The notes beneath the pieces were generated by a model. It saw only the letters and a list, made by a program, of their open reading frames with translations, had not been told where the DNA came from and searched no databases. The translations under genes were made by a program, and so were the position numbers. From NCBI RefSeq assembly GCF_025060375.1, contig NZ_JANXCG010000004.1:1-52733 (forward strand): a stretch of DNA of 52,733 nucleotides. The letters are read 5' to 3'. This document shows positions 34,906 through 44,039 of the stretch, piece after piece (within the stretch, counting starts at the first letter, position 1; each line of letters begins with the position of its first letter). The stretch is from Meiothermus sp. GTDB lineage: Bacteria > Deinococcota > Deinococci > Deinococcales > Thermaceae.

Positions 34906-35354
34906 TACACCCAGGGAATCAACTTTCTTACCCGGCGCTTGTAGGCTCGGTACTCAGGGTAAATTTCCTCTAGGAACTGCTCCTCGAGCCCCGCCTTTCG
35001 GTCCAGCAGCCCAAACAGCAGCGCACTCAACAGAAGCGTCCAGGGATTGAGGTGGGCCAGGCTACCCCCTGCGGCCCAAAGCAGTAGCCCGAAGTAGATG
35101 GGATGGCGCACCACCTGGTACAACCCCTCCTGCACCAGATGCCCCCCCACCCTCGGTTTGGGCCAAGCGGTCAGGTTGCGCCCAAGCTGCCAAGCCGCTA
35201 GCAGCAGCACCAGGAGGCCCAACCAGGCCACCGCCCACCCCATCCCAGCTAGCCAGGCTGGGCTGAACGAAGGCGTGAACCACCAAGCCAGGGCCAGCAA
35301 GGCCAGCAGGACAAGCTGCCCTACCACATACCCTTCGCCCCGGTCAAAGCCCAT
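34902..35354 (-). CDS. Isoprenylcysteine carboxyl methyltransferase family membrane protein
   Basis: A 150-residue membrane protein with three or four helices and the C-terminal motif of the ICMT/PEMT family: GLYQVVRHPIYFGLLLWAAG, then LDRKAGLEEQFLEEIYPEYRAYKRRVRKLIPW. In bacteria such proteins methylate lipids or small substrates using SAM. The start ATG at 35354 lies 6 nt after TATTCT; longer in-frame starts add residues outside the fold and are not supported. It is divergent from the glycosyltransferase gene and may share a role in membrane lipids. Confidence 0.87.
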   Translation of the reverse strand: MGFDRGEGYVVGQLVLLALLALAWWFTPSFSPAWLAGMGWAVAWLGLLVLLLAAWQLGRNLTAWPKPRVGGHLVQEGLYQVVRHPIYFGLLLWAAGGSLAHLNPWTLLLSALLFGLLDRKAGLEEQFLEEIYPEYRAYKRRVRKLIPWVY

Positions 35355-35360
35355 GGGCAC

Positions 35361-35366
35361 AGAATA
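35361..35366 (-). promoter_or_regulatory. -10 box TATTCT, leaderless start of ICMT-like gene
   Basis: TATTCT, then GTGCCC, then ATG at 35354. It decides the start. Confidence 0.65.
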
Positions 35367-35472
35367 ACCCACCATGACCCCGCCAGCCCACACCAAGCCA
35401 GGGGCAGAAGGTCCTCGAGCGGCCGCCACCGGCGGCCTAAGACCGCCCAACAGGTAGATCAAGGGGGTGTGC

Positions 35473-35478
35473 TAACAT
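35473..35478 (+). promoter_or_regulatory. -10 box TAACAT, leaderless GTG start of glycosyltransferase
   Basis: TAACAT, then ATACCC, then GTG at 35485. Confidence 0.65.
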
Positions 35479-35484
35479 ATACCC

Positions 35485-36684
35485 GTGCGCCTATACCGTA
35501 TCGGCCTTTTTACCGACACCTATTTACCAGGGCCAAACGGGGTCGCCACCAGCGTGTATCTGCTCAAACGTGAGCTGCGCCGCATGGGCCACGAGGCCTG
35601 GGTTCTGGCGCCAGAGATGCCCGACGCCGACCCCCACGAGGAATGGGTGGTGCGGGTGCCCAGCGTTCCCTATCCATTTTTCGAAAACCAGCGCCTGGCT
35701 ATGCCCAGCAGCCGCTACCTTCCCACCGAGTTTGAAATATTCCACACCCATACCCCCCTCTTCATCGGCATCTGGGGAGCCCGGCTGGCCTACCGAAACC
35801 GCCTACCCCACGTATCCACCTTTCACACCCACCTGGAAAAGTACGCCCACTACATTCCCGGGGTAGCGACGCTCAACAAGTACGTGGGCATCATGCAAAA
35901 AGTCTGCCAGGCTTTCTACAACCGGGCGGATGTGGTCATCGCCCCCACCGAGCCGGTGAAGCGTCTGGCCGAGAGCTACGAGATAGAACGGGAGATCAAG
36001 GTAATCCCCACCGGCATAGATACCGACCTTCTGGAAGCCGCCCCTGACCCGGTCCCCCCCTGGCCCTCGGGCAAGCGCCGCCTGCTGCATGTAGGGCGCT
36101 TGGGCAAGGAGAAAAGCGTGGACGTGGTCATCCGGGCCCTGGCCGAGATACGCCGCCACGTTGACGCCCATCTGGCCCTGGTAGGGATGGGCCCCGACCA
36201 GCAGGAGCTGGCCCGGCTGGCCCGTCAGCTGGGGGTGGAGGAGCACCTTACTTTTGTGGGGCCGGTGCCCTATGAAAGAATCGGCGGCTACTACCGCTTG
36301 GCCGAGCTCTTCCTCTTCGCCAGCGAAACCGAGACGCAGGGGCTGGTCCTCTGGGAAGCCCAGGCGGTGGGCCTGCCGGTGGTGGCGGTGGGGGCGGCCG
36401 GCACCCTGCAGGGAGTGGACGACGGCAAGAGCGGCTACCTGGTGCCGCCGGGGGATTACCGCACCATGGCCGCGCGGGCTCTAGAGCTGCTCCAGGATGA
36501 AGCCCTACGGCAGCAGTTTAGCAAAGGGGCCCAGCGCTTCGCCGACCAGCGCACCGCCAGGCGGGTGGCCGAGCAAATCGTGGCCGTCTACGATGAGGCC
36601 AGCCGGCTGGTACAGGTTGAGCCGCGTCGGCTCAGTTTCCCCTTTCCGCGCTTTCCGCAAAGTGGCCTCACCAGTTCGCGTTAG
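35485..36684 (+). CDS. GT4 family glycosyltransferase (diacylglycerol glucosyltransferase-like)
   Basis: A 399-residue GT-B fold enzyme. The N-terminal domain has RIGLFTDTYLPGPNGVATSV and HTHTPLFIG; the nucleotide-sugar domain has LLHVGRLGKEKSVDVVI and the EX7E motif in SETETQGLVLWEAQAVGLPVVA. This pattern is typical of GT4 alpha-glucosyl- and mannosyltransferases that act on diacylglycerol, phosphatidylinositol or similar lipids. Thermaceae membranes are rich in glycolipids, so a glycolipid role is likely. It is leaderless with GTG. Confidence 0.9.
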   Translation: MRLYRIGLFTDTYLPGPNGVATSVYLLKRELRRMGHEAWVLAPEMPDADPHEEWVVRVPSVPYPFFENQRLAMPSSRYLPTEFEIFHTHTPLFIGIWGARLAYRNRLPHVSTFHTHLEKYAHYIPGVATLNKYVGIMQKVCQAFYNRADVVIAPTEPVKRLAESYEIEREIKVIPTGIDTDLLEAAPDPVPPWPSGKRRLLHVGRLGKEKSVDVVIRALAEIRRHVDAHLALVGMGPDQQELARLARQLGVEEHLTFVGPVPYERIGGYYRLAELFLFASETETQGLVLWEAQAVGLPVVAVGAAGTLQGVDDGKSGYLVPPGDYRTMAARALELLQDEALRQQFSKGAQRFADQRTARRVAEQIVAVYDEASRLVQVEPRRLSFPFPRFPQSGLTSSR

Positions 36685-36758
36685 CGTCAGTCTGTTTGTT
36701 TATACGAGCTAGGCGCAACTCTATGCGCTCTAGGGTAGCCAGAAGGCCTGGGAGGTGC

Positions 36759-36764
36759 TATGCT
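36759..36764 (+). promoter_or_regulatory. -10 box TATGCT of carB
   Basis: TATGCT lies 11 nt before the ATG at 36776. The implied leader is about 5 nt, with no ribosome site. A GTG at 36755 in frame would lie upstream of this box. Confidence 0.45.
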
Positions 36765-36775
36765 TTCCCTTTGGT

Positions 36776-39700
36776 ATGCCGGCTCGCAGCGACCTAAAAA
36801 AAATACTAATCATCGGCTCAGGCCCCATCACCATCGGCCAGGCCGCCGAATTTGACTACTCCGGAACCCAGGCCCTGAAGGCCCTAAAGGGCGTGGGGTA
36901 CGAGGTGGTGCTGGTTAACTCCAACCCCGCTACCATCATGACCGACCCTGAGCTTTCGGAGGGAACCTACCTCGAGCCCCTCACGGTGGAGTTTCTGGAA
37001 AAAATCATCGCCAAGGAGCGCCCAGATGCCCTCCTGCCAACCCTGGGAGGCCAGACCGCGCTCAACCTGGCCATGGCCCTCTTTGAGCAGGGCATCCTGG
37101 AAAAATACGGGGTAGAGCTCATTGGGGCTAACGCGGAGGCCATAAAGAAGGGGGAAGACCGGCAGGAATTCCAGCGGGCCATGCTCAGGATCGGGCTGGA
37201 CGTGCCTCGCGGCAGGATGGTGGGAAGCCTCGAGGAAGGTCTGGCGTTTGTCCGAGAGGTCACCGGCTACCCGGTGGTGGTGCGGCCCAGCTTCACCCTG
37301 GGGGGTACCGGCGGTGGCATTGCCGAAAACGAGGCCGAGTTTGTGGAGATCCTCTCCCGGGGGCTTTCCCTCTCCCCTACCCACACCGCGCTCGTGGAGG
37401 AGTCCATTGTGGGTTGGAAGGAGTACGAGCTCGAGGTCATGCGCGACAGGAACGACACCGTGGTCATCATCACCTCCATCGAGAACCTGGACCCGATGGG
37501 CGTTCACACCGGCGACTCCATCACCGTGGCCCCCGCGCAGACCCTCTCGGATGTGGAGTACCAGCGGATGCGCGACGCGGCCATCGCCATCATCCGCGAG
37601 ATCGGGGTGGAGACCGGCGGCTCCAACATTCAGTTCGCCATAGACCCCAAAAGCGGGCGGATGGTGGTGATTGAGATGAACCCCCGGGTCTCGCGCTCCA
37701 GCGCCCTGGCCTCCAAGGCCACCGGCTTCCCCATCGCCAAAATCGCCGCCCTGCTGGCGGTGGGCTACACCCTGGACGAGATCCCCAACGACATCACCCA
37801 GAAAACCCCCGCCTCCTTTGAGCCCACCATTGACTACGTGGTGACCAAAATCCCCCGCTTCGCCTTCGAGAAGTTCAACACCCTGCCCAACACCGAGCCC
37901 AAAGGCTTCTCCGACCGGCTGGGTACCCAGATGAAGAGCGTGGGCGAGGTGATGGCCATCGGGCGCACGTTCAAGGAGTCCTTCGGCAAGGCCCTGCGAA
38001 GCCTCGAGGCGGATGTGCGGGCGGAGCTCTCCGGCTACACCACTGCCGAACTCTACGAGAGGCTTTACCCCAACCCCACCCGCATCCACGCCGTGCTGGA
38101 GTTGTTGCGGCGAGGAGAACCTGTAGAACGCCTCCACGAGAGGACCCGCATTGAACCCTGGTTCCTGCACCAGTTCAAGGAAATTGCGGAGGCCGAGGCA
38201 GGCCTCCTCCGGTCAGCGCCCAAGGATGCTGAAGAGTGGCGTTACCTAAAGGGGTTGGGCCTGTCGGACAAGCGCCTTGGGGAGCTGCTAAGGACCGGTG
38301 AAGGGGAGGTGCGCCGGGCCCGCCAAGCCCTAGGGGTGCGCCCGGTTTACAAGACCGTGGACACCTGCGCTGCCGAGTTCGAAGCCTACACCCCCTACCA
38401 CTACAGCACCTACGAGCTGGAAGACGAGGTGCGCCCCACTGAAAAACCCAAGGTGGTGATCCTGGGCTCGGGGCCCATCCGCATCGGGCAGGGGGTGGAG
38501 TTCGACTACGCCACCGTGCATGCGGTCTGGGCCCTGCGCGAGGCGGGTTACGAGACCATCATGGTCAACTCCAACCCCGAGACGGTCTCCACCGACTACG
38601 ACACCGCCGACCGGCTCTACTTTGAACCCCTTACCCTAGAGGACGTGCTCAATCTGGTTGAGCACGAACGGCCCCTGGGGGTCATTGCCACCCTGGGTGG
38701 CCAGACCCCCCTCAAGCTGGCCCGCCCCCTGGCCGAGGCTGGGGTGCGGCTTTTGGGCACCCCCTGGGAGGCCATCCACAAGGCTGAGGACCGCGCTGAG
38801 TTCAACCGGCTATGTGCCCAACTCGGGATTCCCCAGCCCAAAGGCGCGGTGGCCCAGGACCCGGAGGAGGCCCTGCGGCTGGCCGAGCAGCTGGGCTACC
38901 CCCTGATGGCCCGGCCCAGCTATGTGCTGGGGGGGCGGGCCATGCAGGTGGTGCGAAGCCCCGAGGAACTGCGTTGGTACCTGAGCGGCATCTACGCTGC
39001 TCTGGCTGAGCGGCCCTCCATCCTGCTTGACCAGTACCTTGAAAACGCGCTCGAGCTCGATGTGGACGCCCTCTGCGACGGACAGCGGGTGGTGGTGGCG
39101 GGCATCATGGAGCACATCGAGCGGGCCGGGGTACACTCGGGCGACTCAGCCACCATCCTGCCCCCCATCTCGCTCTCTCCCGAGCAGCTCCAGCTCATCA
39201 AAGACTACACCCGCAGGCTGGCCCTGGCGGTGGGGGTCAAAGGCCTCATCAACGTGCAGTATGCCGTCAAGGACGGGGTGGTCCACATCCTGGAGGCCAA
39301 CCCCCGCGCCTCCCGCACGGTGCCCTTCGTCTCCAAGGCGATTGGGCACCCGCTGGCCAAGTACGCCGCCCTAATCGCGGTGGGCAAAACCCTAGACGAC
39401 TTGGGCTTCACCCAAGACCCTACCCCGGCCTTCTACTCGGTGAAGGAAGTGCTGATCCCCTGGCTTAAGTTCCCCGGGGTGATTCCGGTGCTGGGGCCAG
39501 AGATGCGCTCTACCGGCGAGAGCATGGGTATGGACACCGACCCCTACCTGGCCTACTACCGGGCTCAGCTAGGGGTAGGGCAGCGGCTTCCCCTCTCGGG
39601 AAAGGTGCGCTTCATTGGAGCCGACGAGCTGAAAGCCGAGTGGACCGCGGCCGGTTTTGAGGCTTCCGAAGGCGATTACGACCTGCTGATTGCCCTCACC

Positions 39701-39859
39701 CCCCACCCCGAGCTGCGCCGGGCGGTGGAGACCGGCCGGCCCTTCATCACCACGCGGGAGGGCGCGAAGTGGAGCCTCGAGGCCATCCGGCGGGCCAGGG
39801 CCTCCGGGCTGCCGGTGCGGTCGTTGCAAGGCTGGCACACCGCCCCGATACCCCGCTAG
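36776..39859 (+). CDS. carB: Carbamoyl-phosphate synthase large subunit
   Basis: A 1027-residue enzyme that makes carbamoyl phosphate for arginine and pyrimidines. Two homologous ATP-grasp halves are visible, each with [10 protein letters not shown]-type N-termini ([19 protein letters not shown] at about 12, [19 protein letters not shown] near 560) and the [14 protein letters not shown] and [14 protein letters not shown] segments. The middle oligomerisation domain spans about 390-545. The C-terminal allosteric MGS domain (about 935-1027) ends [18 protein letters not shown]. The length is close to the 1028-1073 usual. carA is not in the window. Confidence 0.97.
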   Translation: MPARSDLKKILIIGSGPITIGQAAEFDYSGTQALKALKGVGYEVVLVNSNPATIMTDPELSEGTYLEPLTVEFLEKIIAKERPDALLPTLGGQTALNLAMALFEQGILEKYGVELIGANAEAIKKGEDRQEFQRAMLRIGLDVPRGRMVGSLEEGLAFVREVTGYPVVVRPSFTLGGTGGGIAENEAEFVEILSRGLSLSPTHTALVEESIVGWKEYELEVMRDRNDTVVIITSIENLDPMGVHTGDSITVAPAQTLSDVEYQRMRDAAIAIIREIGVETGGSNIQFAIDPKSGRMVVIEMNPRVSRSSALASKATGFPIAKIAALLAVGYTLDEIPNDITQKTPASFEPTIDYVVTKIPRFAFEKFNTLPNTEPKGFSDRLGTQMKSVGEVMAIGRTFKESFGKALRSLEADVRAELSGYTTAELYERLYPNPTRIHAVLELLRRGEPVERLHERTRIEPWFLHQFKEIAEAEAGLLRSAPKDAEEWRYLKGLGLSDKRLGELLRTGEGEVRRARQALGVRPVYKTVDTCAAEFEAYTPYHYSTYELEDEVRPTEKPKVVILGSGPIRIGQGVEFDYATVHAVWALREAGYETIMVNSNPETVSTDYDTADRLYFEPLTLEDVLNLVEHERPLGVIATLGGQTPLKLARPLAEAGVRLLGTPWEAIHKAEDRAEFNRLCAQLGIPQPKGAVAQDPEEALRLAEQLGYPLMARPSYVLGGRAMQVVRSPEELRWYLSGIYAALAERPSILLDQYLENALELDVDALCDGQRVVVAGIMEHIERAGVHSGDSATILPPISLSPEQLQLIKDYTRRLALAVGVKGLINVQYAVKDGVVHILEANPRASRTVPFVSKAIGHPLAKYAALIAVGKTLDDLGFTQDPTPAFYSVKEVLIPWLKFPGVIPVLGPEMRSTGESMGMDTDPYLAYYRAQLGVGQRLPLSGKVRFIGADELKAEWTAAGFEASEGDYDLLIALTPHPELRRAVETGRPFITTREGAKWSLEAIRRARASGLPVRSLQGWHTAPIPR

Positions 39860-39868
39860 GGCCTGAGG

Positions 39869-40315
39869 CTAGCCCAGGCTTTGCTCCTTTTGCACCAGCT
39901 CGGCCAGGCTTTGCACAATCTCTTTGGAGCACTGGTCGAACTCCCCCGCGAGGAGCGCCAAGGCCGCAGCCTGGCCCTGCAAGCGCAGGGCCTGCACTAC
40001 CCGGGCCGCCGCCAGGTGAAAGCGCCGGTGGGCCTCGCGCAGCCGGGCAAACTCCGGGTGCAAGGCCAGGGTGGTTCTGGCCGCCTCGAGGTAAATCCAC
40101 TGGCCAAGCCGGCACTGGTCGTCGCGCACGATTACCGAGAGGTCAAGTTCTTCGATTTGGCAGCGCTCAACCGCCTCCTCTAACCGCCGGCGCCAGGCTC
40201 GGTGGGCCTCCAGCACCTCCGGGATATCCAGCCCCTGGAAGCGCCTCTCCTGCTCAGACAACCCTGCAGCACTGCCGCCCCTGAGCCAGTTCTGCAACCA
40301 GTCCAACAAGCCCAT
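39869..40315 (-). CDS. Free-standing CZB (chemoreceptor zinc-binding) domain protein
   Basis: A 148-residue protein made almost only of a CZB domain. The ligand pattern H38 (EAHRAWRRRL), C68 (QCRLGQWIY), H96 and H100 (REAHRRFHLAA) matches the three His and one Cys zinc site. A short amphipathic N-terminus (MGLLDWLQNWLRGG) could bind a membrane. CZB domains sense zinc, redox state or HOCl on chemoreceptors and cyclic-di-GMP enzymes. Here there is no receptor or cyclase partner in the protein. ATG at 40315 has AAGGAGG 5 nt upstream. It is convergent with carB. Confidence 0.85.
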   Translation of the reverse strand: MGLLDWLQNWLRGGSAAGLSEQERRFQGLDIPEVLEAHRAWRRRLEEAVERCQIEELDLSVIVRDDQCRLGQWIYLEAARTTLALHPEFARLREAHRRFHLAAARVVQALRLQGQAAALALLAGEFDQCSKEIVQSLAELVQKEQSLG

Positions 40316-40418
40316 TGGAACCTCCTTCACGGCAGTTCCTCAGCTACCATTATCGGGCAACCCTCGCAGCGCGGTTATTCAAACCAGTCCAGCTCGAGCC
40401 ACACTCCCACCCCTCGGT

Positions 40419-40448
40419 CTGAGCCCTCCCCGCCCAAAGAGGGCTCAG
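40419..40448. other. 10-bp perfect hairpin in intergenic region
   Basis: CTGAGCCCTC/GAGGGCTCAG with a 10-nt loop. There is no U-run on either side. It lies between the CZB gene and the aceA control region. Confidence 0.4.
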
Positions 40449-40508
40449 CGCCAGGCCAGAGCACCTTTCGGCCACCGCCGTTCCAAAAAGGCTACACAGG
40501 CCGAACCA

Positions 40509-40580
40509 GTGTAGGTGTACCCAGCAAAAGTCTACACTATTTTGTAGGTGTCTACAACACCGATATACACAAATTCTACA
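40509..40580 (+). promoter_or_regulatory. Operator-rich promoter of isocitrate lyase
   Basis: TTGTAG (40542-40547), a 16-bp spacer and TATACA (40564-40569) form a likely promoter. Overlapping it is the palindrome TTGTAG-GTGT-CTACAA (40542-40557), and beside it CTACA-CTATTT-TGTAG (40532-40547). TGTAGGTGT repeats at 40510 and 40543, and TCTACA at 40531, 40551 and 40575. A repressor or activator very probably binds here. Confidence 0.65.
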
Positions 40581-40617
40581 CAGCTAGCCACCCCCATACT
40601 CAAAGGCAGGAGGTTGT

Positions 40618-41913
40618 ATGTCCAAGCTGACCCCTGAGATGAAGCTGGAGGCCGAGAAGCTGCGCAGAGAATGGGAAACCAGCCCACGCTGGAAAGGCAT
40701 CAAGCGCGACTACAGCGCTGAGGACGTGGTGCGCCTGCGACCCAGCCTGCTGCCCGAGCAAACCCTGGCCAGGGCTGGAGCCGAGCGCCTTTGGGAACTC
40801 CTGCACACCCGCCCTTACGTCAACACCTTTGGCGCCTACACCGGGGCCCAGGCGGTGCAGATGGTGAAGGCCGGCCTGGAGGCCATCTACCTCTCGGGCT
40901 GGCAGGTGGCCGCCGACGCCAACCTGGCCGCCCAGACCTACCCCGACCAGTCCCTCTACCCCGCCAACTCGGTGCCGGCCATCGTGAGGCGCATCAACAA
41001 CGCCCTGATGCGGGCCGACCAGATTGAGCGAGCCGAGGGCAAAAGCGGCCGCTACTGGTACGCCCCCATTGTGGCCGACGCCGAGGCCGGGTTCGGCGGC
41101 CCCCTCAATGCCTTTGAACTGATGAAGGCCATGATCGAGGCTGGGGCTGCAGCTGTCCACTGGGAGGACCAGCTTTCCAGCGAGAAAAAGTGCGGTCATC
41201 TGGGGGGCAAAGTGCTCATCCCCACCTCCCAGCACATCCGCACCCTGAACGCAGCCCGGCTGGCCGCCGATGTGATGGGGGTGCCCACGCTCATCATCGC
41301 CCGTACCGATGCCGAGGCCGCAACCCTCATCACCAGCGACATAGACGAGCGTGACCGGCCCTTTGTGAAGGAAGGGGAGCGCACGCCGGAGGGCTTCTAC
41401 CGCTTCAAAAACGGTCTGGAGGCCTGCATTGCCCGCTCTCTGGCCTATGCCCCATACGCGGACCTCCTGTGGATGGAGACCAGCACCCCTGATCTGGAGG
41501 TGGCCCGCAGGTTTGCCGAGGCCATCCACAAGGAGTTCCCCGGCAAGATGCTGGCCTACAACTGCTCGCCCAGCTTCAACTGGAAGAGAAACCTTGACGA
41601 CGAAACCATCGCCCGCTTTCAGCGGGAGCTGGGGGCCATGGGTTACAAGTTCCAGTTCATCACCCTGGCCGGCTGGCACAACCTCAACTACCGCACCTTC
41701 GAGCTGGCCAAAGCCTACAAGGAGCGCGGCATGAGCGCCTTTGTGGAGCTCCAGCAACTCGAGTTTGCCGCCGAAAAGGACGGGTTCACCGCGGTCAAGC
41801 ACCAGCGCGAGGTGGGGGCAGGCTACTTCGACGAGGTGCTGATGGCCATCACCGCTGGGCAGGCCTCCACCGCGGCGTTGGCTGGCTCAACCGAGGAAGC
41901 CCAGTTCCACTAA
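40618..41913 (+). CDS. aceA: Isocitrate lyase
   Basis: A 431-residue enzyme that splits isocitrate into succinate and glyoxylate, the first step of the glyoxylate shunt. Landmarks are [44 protein letters not shown], the catalytic KKCGH motif in [27 protein letters not shown], and [16 protein letters not shown] lies 4 nt before the ATG. Malate synthase is not in the window. It has a dense operator region upstream, consistent with carbon-source control, and is followed by a large hairpin. Confidence 0.97.
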   Translation: MSKLTPEMKLEAEKLRREWETSPRWKGIKRDYSAEDVVRLRPSLLPEQTLARAGAERLWELLHTRPYVNTFGAYTGAQAVQMVKAGLEAIYLSGWQVAADANLAAQTYPDQSLYPANSVPAIVRRINNALMRADQIERAEGKSGRYWYAPIVADAEAGFGGPLNAFELMKAMIEAGAAAVHWEDQLSSEKKCGHLGGKVLIPTSQHIRTLNAARLAADVMGVPTLIIARTDAEAATLITSDIDERDRPFVKEGERTPEGFYRFKNGLEACIARSLAYAPYADLLWMETSTPDLEVARRFAEAIHKEFPGKMLAYNCSPSFNWKRNLDDETIARFQRELGAMGYKFQFITLAGWHNLNYRTFELAKAYKERGMSAFVELQQLEFAAEKDGFTAVKHQREVGAGYFDEVLMAITAGQASTAALAGSTEEAQFH

Positions 41914-41921
41914 CCCCCGTG

Positions 41922-41960
41922 CTCCACGGGAAGCGCCCGCGGGCGGCTCTTCCCGTGGAG
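41922..41960 (+). terminator. Large hairpin after aceA
   Basis: The 12-bp stem CTCCACGGGAAG/CTTCCCGTGGAG encloses a GC-rich inner palindrome (GCCCGCGGGC), 9 nt after the aceA stop. It lacks a U-run, so it may end transcription poorly or act as a 3' stabiliser. Confidence 0.55.
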
Positions 41961-41988
41961 GCTCTAGAGGCGCTGCCCGAAGGGGGCT

Positions 41989-41994
41989 TAGCAT
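41989..41994 (+). promoter_or_regulatory. -10 box TAGCAT, leaderless GTG start of DUF58 gene
   Basis: TAGCAT, then 7 nt, then GTG at 42002. Confidence 0.5.
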
Positions 41995-42001
41995 AAGCCC
42001 T

Positions 42002-42721
42002 GTGACCCGCTACCGCATCCGCGCCCGGCCCACCCAGCCCTTTGCTGGGGAGCGCGCCCAGGTTAGGCCCGGCCGGGGGCTGGAGTTTTATGAGCTCCGC
42101 GGCTACGCGCAAGGCGACGAGCCCCGGTTCATAGACTGGCGCGCCTTCGCCCGCACCGGCCGGCTCTACACCCGCCTCTTCCAGGCCGAGGCCCCAGCCC
42201 ACTTCACCTTTTTCTTGGATGGCTCAACCAGCATGGGGCTTTTTGGTAAGCAGGCCTTTGCCGAGCGGGTCTTCCGGCTTCTGGTGGGGCTCGCCCGCCC
42301 AGAGGGGGCCTTTCTTTGGGGCAGGGGGCGCTACCGAGGACAGCCAGCGCCGGTGGCAGCAGGCCCCAGGGCCCTCCTGGGCACTCCCCGGCCCAAGGGG
42401 GTAACGGTCCTCATCACCGACGGCCTGGACGAGCTGGACTGGCTGGAGCTGCTAAAGAGGCTAAAACGGGTGGTGCTGGTTCAGGTAATGGCCCCTGAGG
42501 AGCTGGCCCCCAGCTTCGCTGAGGCGCTTTTGCGCGATGTGGAAACTGGGGGGCAGCTCGAGGTGGGCCCCGCCGAGGTGCGGGGGTACCAGGAGACCCT
42601 AGAAGGGCACCTCCTTCGGCTCCGAACCGCGGCCCGCCGGCTGGGAAGCTACGCGCTGTTGCGGGTGGGAGAGCCCATACTCCCTGCACTCCTCCGGCAA
42701 GGGGTGCTGGAAGAACGCTGA
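42002..42721 (+). CDS. DUF58 domain protein (vWA-like)
   Basis: A 239-residue protein of the DUF58 family. The conserved start is LEFYELRGYAQGDEPRFIDWRAFARTGRLYTRLF. A vWA-type MIDAS core follows (FFLDGSTSMGLFG, with the DxSxS pattern) and LITDGLDELDW. DUF58 proteins usually occur with a MoxR AAA+ ATPase and act in assembly or maturation of protein complexes. No MoxR gene is near. It is short compared with members that have membrane helices, so it is likely cytoplasmic. It is convergent, by 6 nt, with a shikimate-dehydrogenase-like gene. Confidence 0.85.
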   Translation: MTRYRIRARPTQPFAGERAQVRPGRGLEFYELRGYAQGDEPRFIDWRAFARTGRLYTRLFQAEAPAHFTFFLDGSTSMGLFGKQAFAERVFRLLVGLARPEGAFLWGRGRYRGQPAPVAAGPRALLGTPRPKGVTVLITDGLDELDWLELLKRLKRVVLVQVMAPEELAPSFAEALLRDVETGGQLEVGPAEVRGYQETLEGHLLRLRTAARRLGSYALLRVGEPILPALLRQGVLEER

Positions 42722-42727
42722 GGTGGG

Positions 42728-43480
42728 CTATAGCGCAAAGACCTCCGGCGGCAGGTCGTAGCCCAGGGGCTCCAAAAGGGCCGAGAGCCAAAACCTCTGC
42801 CACAACTCCGGGGAAAGACACTCCCCTACCCGCAGGAGGGCTTCGGAGGCAAGGGGCCTGAGGGCCAGCACCCGGTGGTAGGGCTGGAGCAACCCCAAAG
42901 CCAGGGGTCCACCCGCGTAGATGAGAAGGTCAGCCTGGCGGGCCACGGCCTGGGCCTGAGCCTCGCTCACCGCCACCACCCCCCGCTGGGGCGAGGGCAG
43001 TTGCCGCAAAAAGGCCTCACCCTCGGGAAAGCTGGGGCTCACCACCGAAACCACGCTAAGCCCCCGCAGGCCTGGGAGCAGCTCGGGGCGCAGCGGGCCC
43101 ACCCAGAGGGCTTTATCACCCAAGGCGTAGCGCCCGATGAGCCGGGCCAGGGCGATGGCCCCCTGGTAAAAACCCCGGCTTCCCCCAGGTTCCGGCACCA
43201 CCAGGTCCACCTGCCGGGCCTGGGCCGCCTCCGGCTCGAGGTGCGGAAGGTAGGCCGCAGCCTGGGCTTGCAGGGCAGGGTCCTCCAGCACAGCCCCGCC
43301 CAACCCCAAGGGAAAAAGCCCCTCCAGCGCAGCCTCGAAGGGGCCCTGGGGCTCTTGGGCGTACACGAAGAGGGGCAGATCAAACTGCAGGGCCACCGTC
43401 AGCAGGGGAGGGTACCACTGGCTCTTCCCCCGGTAAAGCACCACCAATGGACGAAAGGCGGCGTGCCTGGGAGCAACCAT
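42728..43480 (-). CDS. Shikimate-dehydrogenase-like protein (degenerate)
   Basis: A 250-residue protein with the likely outline of shikimate/quinate dehydrogenases, but poor motif conservation. The N-terminal PRHAAFRPLVVLYRGKS and the region VVPEPGGSRGFYQGAIALARLIG resemble the substrate and TD..G regions; a Rossmann-like middle (KALWVGPLRPELLPGLRGLSVVSVVS) and the C-terminal GECLSPELWQRFWLSALLEPLG follow. The usual catalytic Lys-Asp pair is not evident, so it may be non-catalytic. I am unsure of the fold. It begins 3 nt after the stop of the exported protein upstream, so the two are coupled. Confidence 0.45.
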   Translation of the reverse strand: MVAPRHAAFRPLVVLYRGKSQWYPPLLTVALQFDLPLFVYAQEPQGPFEAALEGLFPLGLGGAVLEDPALQAQAAAYLPHLEPEAAQARQVDLVVPEPGGSRGFYQGAIALARLIGRYALGDKALWVGPLRPELLPGLRGLSVVSVVSPSFPEGEAFLRQLPSPQRGVVAVSEAQAQAVARQADLLIYAGGPLALGLLQPYHRVLALRPLASEALLRVGECLSPELWQRFWLSALLEPLGYDLPPEVFAL

Positions 43481-43483
43481 ACT

Positions 43484-43939
43484 CTACCGGAGCTCCACCA
43501 CAAAGCCCACCGTGAAGCGCTGAAAACTCTCCGAACCCACCACCTGGCTGAGCTCGAGGTAGGGCCGATACCCCCGCTCTGGGAACTGCAGGCCCAACGA
43601 GAAAACGGCGTAAATGCGCTCGCCAAAGCGCAACCGAAGCTCGTTTTGGGAAGTATAGCCGGTGATGCCCAGGGCCAGTCCAGCAGCCAGGTAGGGCCGA
43701 AGCAACAGGTAAAGCGGCGGCAAATAGACTGCCTCCACGCTCAGGTAAAGCCCACCGGGAGAGCCCAGCACCAGCTGGGAGCGAAAGTCCACCGGAACGC
43801 CGTCCAGATAAACCCCCAGGTGCCCCATGAAGTTCCCGTTGGGCCCGTTGCGCACCGAGAAGCCAAGGTCGGCTCCACCCGCCATACCCAGCCCCCAGAA
43901 CGGCCAAGCTACCACAAATACCTTCAAAAACCGCCGCAT
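43484..43939 (-). CDS. Small exported beta-rich protein, unknown function
   Basis: A 151-residue protein with a signal peptide (MRRFLKVFVVAWPFWGLGMAGGA) followed by alternating hydrophobic strands rich in Tyr, Gly and Leu (LGVYLDG, LYLSVEAVYLP, LRLRFGERIYAVFSLGLQF, YRPYLELSQV). The last residues, RFTVGFVVELR, end in an aromatic/hydrophobic strand. This fits a small outer-membrane barrel or a beta-sandwich envelope protein. The start at 43939 lies 6 nt after TAGGGT; an ATG two codons earlier is in frame. It is upstream of and coupled to the shikimate-dehydrogenase-like gene. Confidence 0.65.
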   Translation of the reverse strand: MRRFLKVFVVAWPFWGLGMAGGADLGFSVRNGPNGNFMGHLGVYLDGVPVDFRSQLVLGSPGGLYLSVEAVYLPPLYLLLRPYLAAGLALGITGYTSQNELRLRFGERIYAVFSLGLQFPERGYRPYLELSQVVGSESFQRFTVGFVVELR

Positions 43940-43945
43940 GACCAT

Positions 43946-43951
43946 ACCCTA
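43946..43951 (-). promoter_or_regulatory. -10 box TAGGGT, leaderless start of exported beta protein
   Basis: TAGGGT, then ATGGTC, then ATG at 43939. Confidence 0.5.
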
Positions 43952-43984
43952 CCGAACCCCAGGCCCTTTAGCAAGGAAAATCCC

Positions 43985-44013
43985 TTGCATTGCGGCCCAG
44001 CCTTGGGAATACT
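43985..44013 (+). promoter_or_regulatory. Likely promoter of the ATP-grasp/esterase pair
   Basis: TTGCAT (43985-43990), a 17-bp spacer and AATACT (44008-44013). The leader of about 20 nt carries CCGGAGG before the ATG at 44040. Confidence 0.5.
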
Positions 44014-44039
44014 GAGGGCAAAAAATCCGGAGGCATGGC

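Noticed and set aside
36884-38170. 428-residue open frame opposite carB
   Set aside because: It is the complement of a highly conserved gene, with no family match or promoter.
40419-40448. Hairpin as intrinsic terminator of the CZB or carB genes
   Set aside because: No U-run on either strand, and it lies upstream of the CZB start, so it cannot end that transcript.
40600-41802. 400-residue open frame opposite isocitrate lyase
   Set aside because: Complement of a conserved gene; no start signal.
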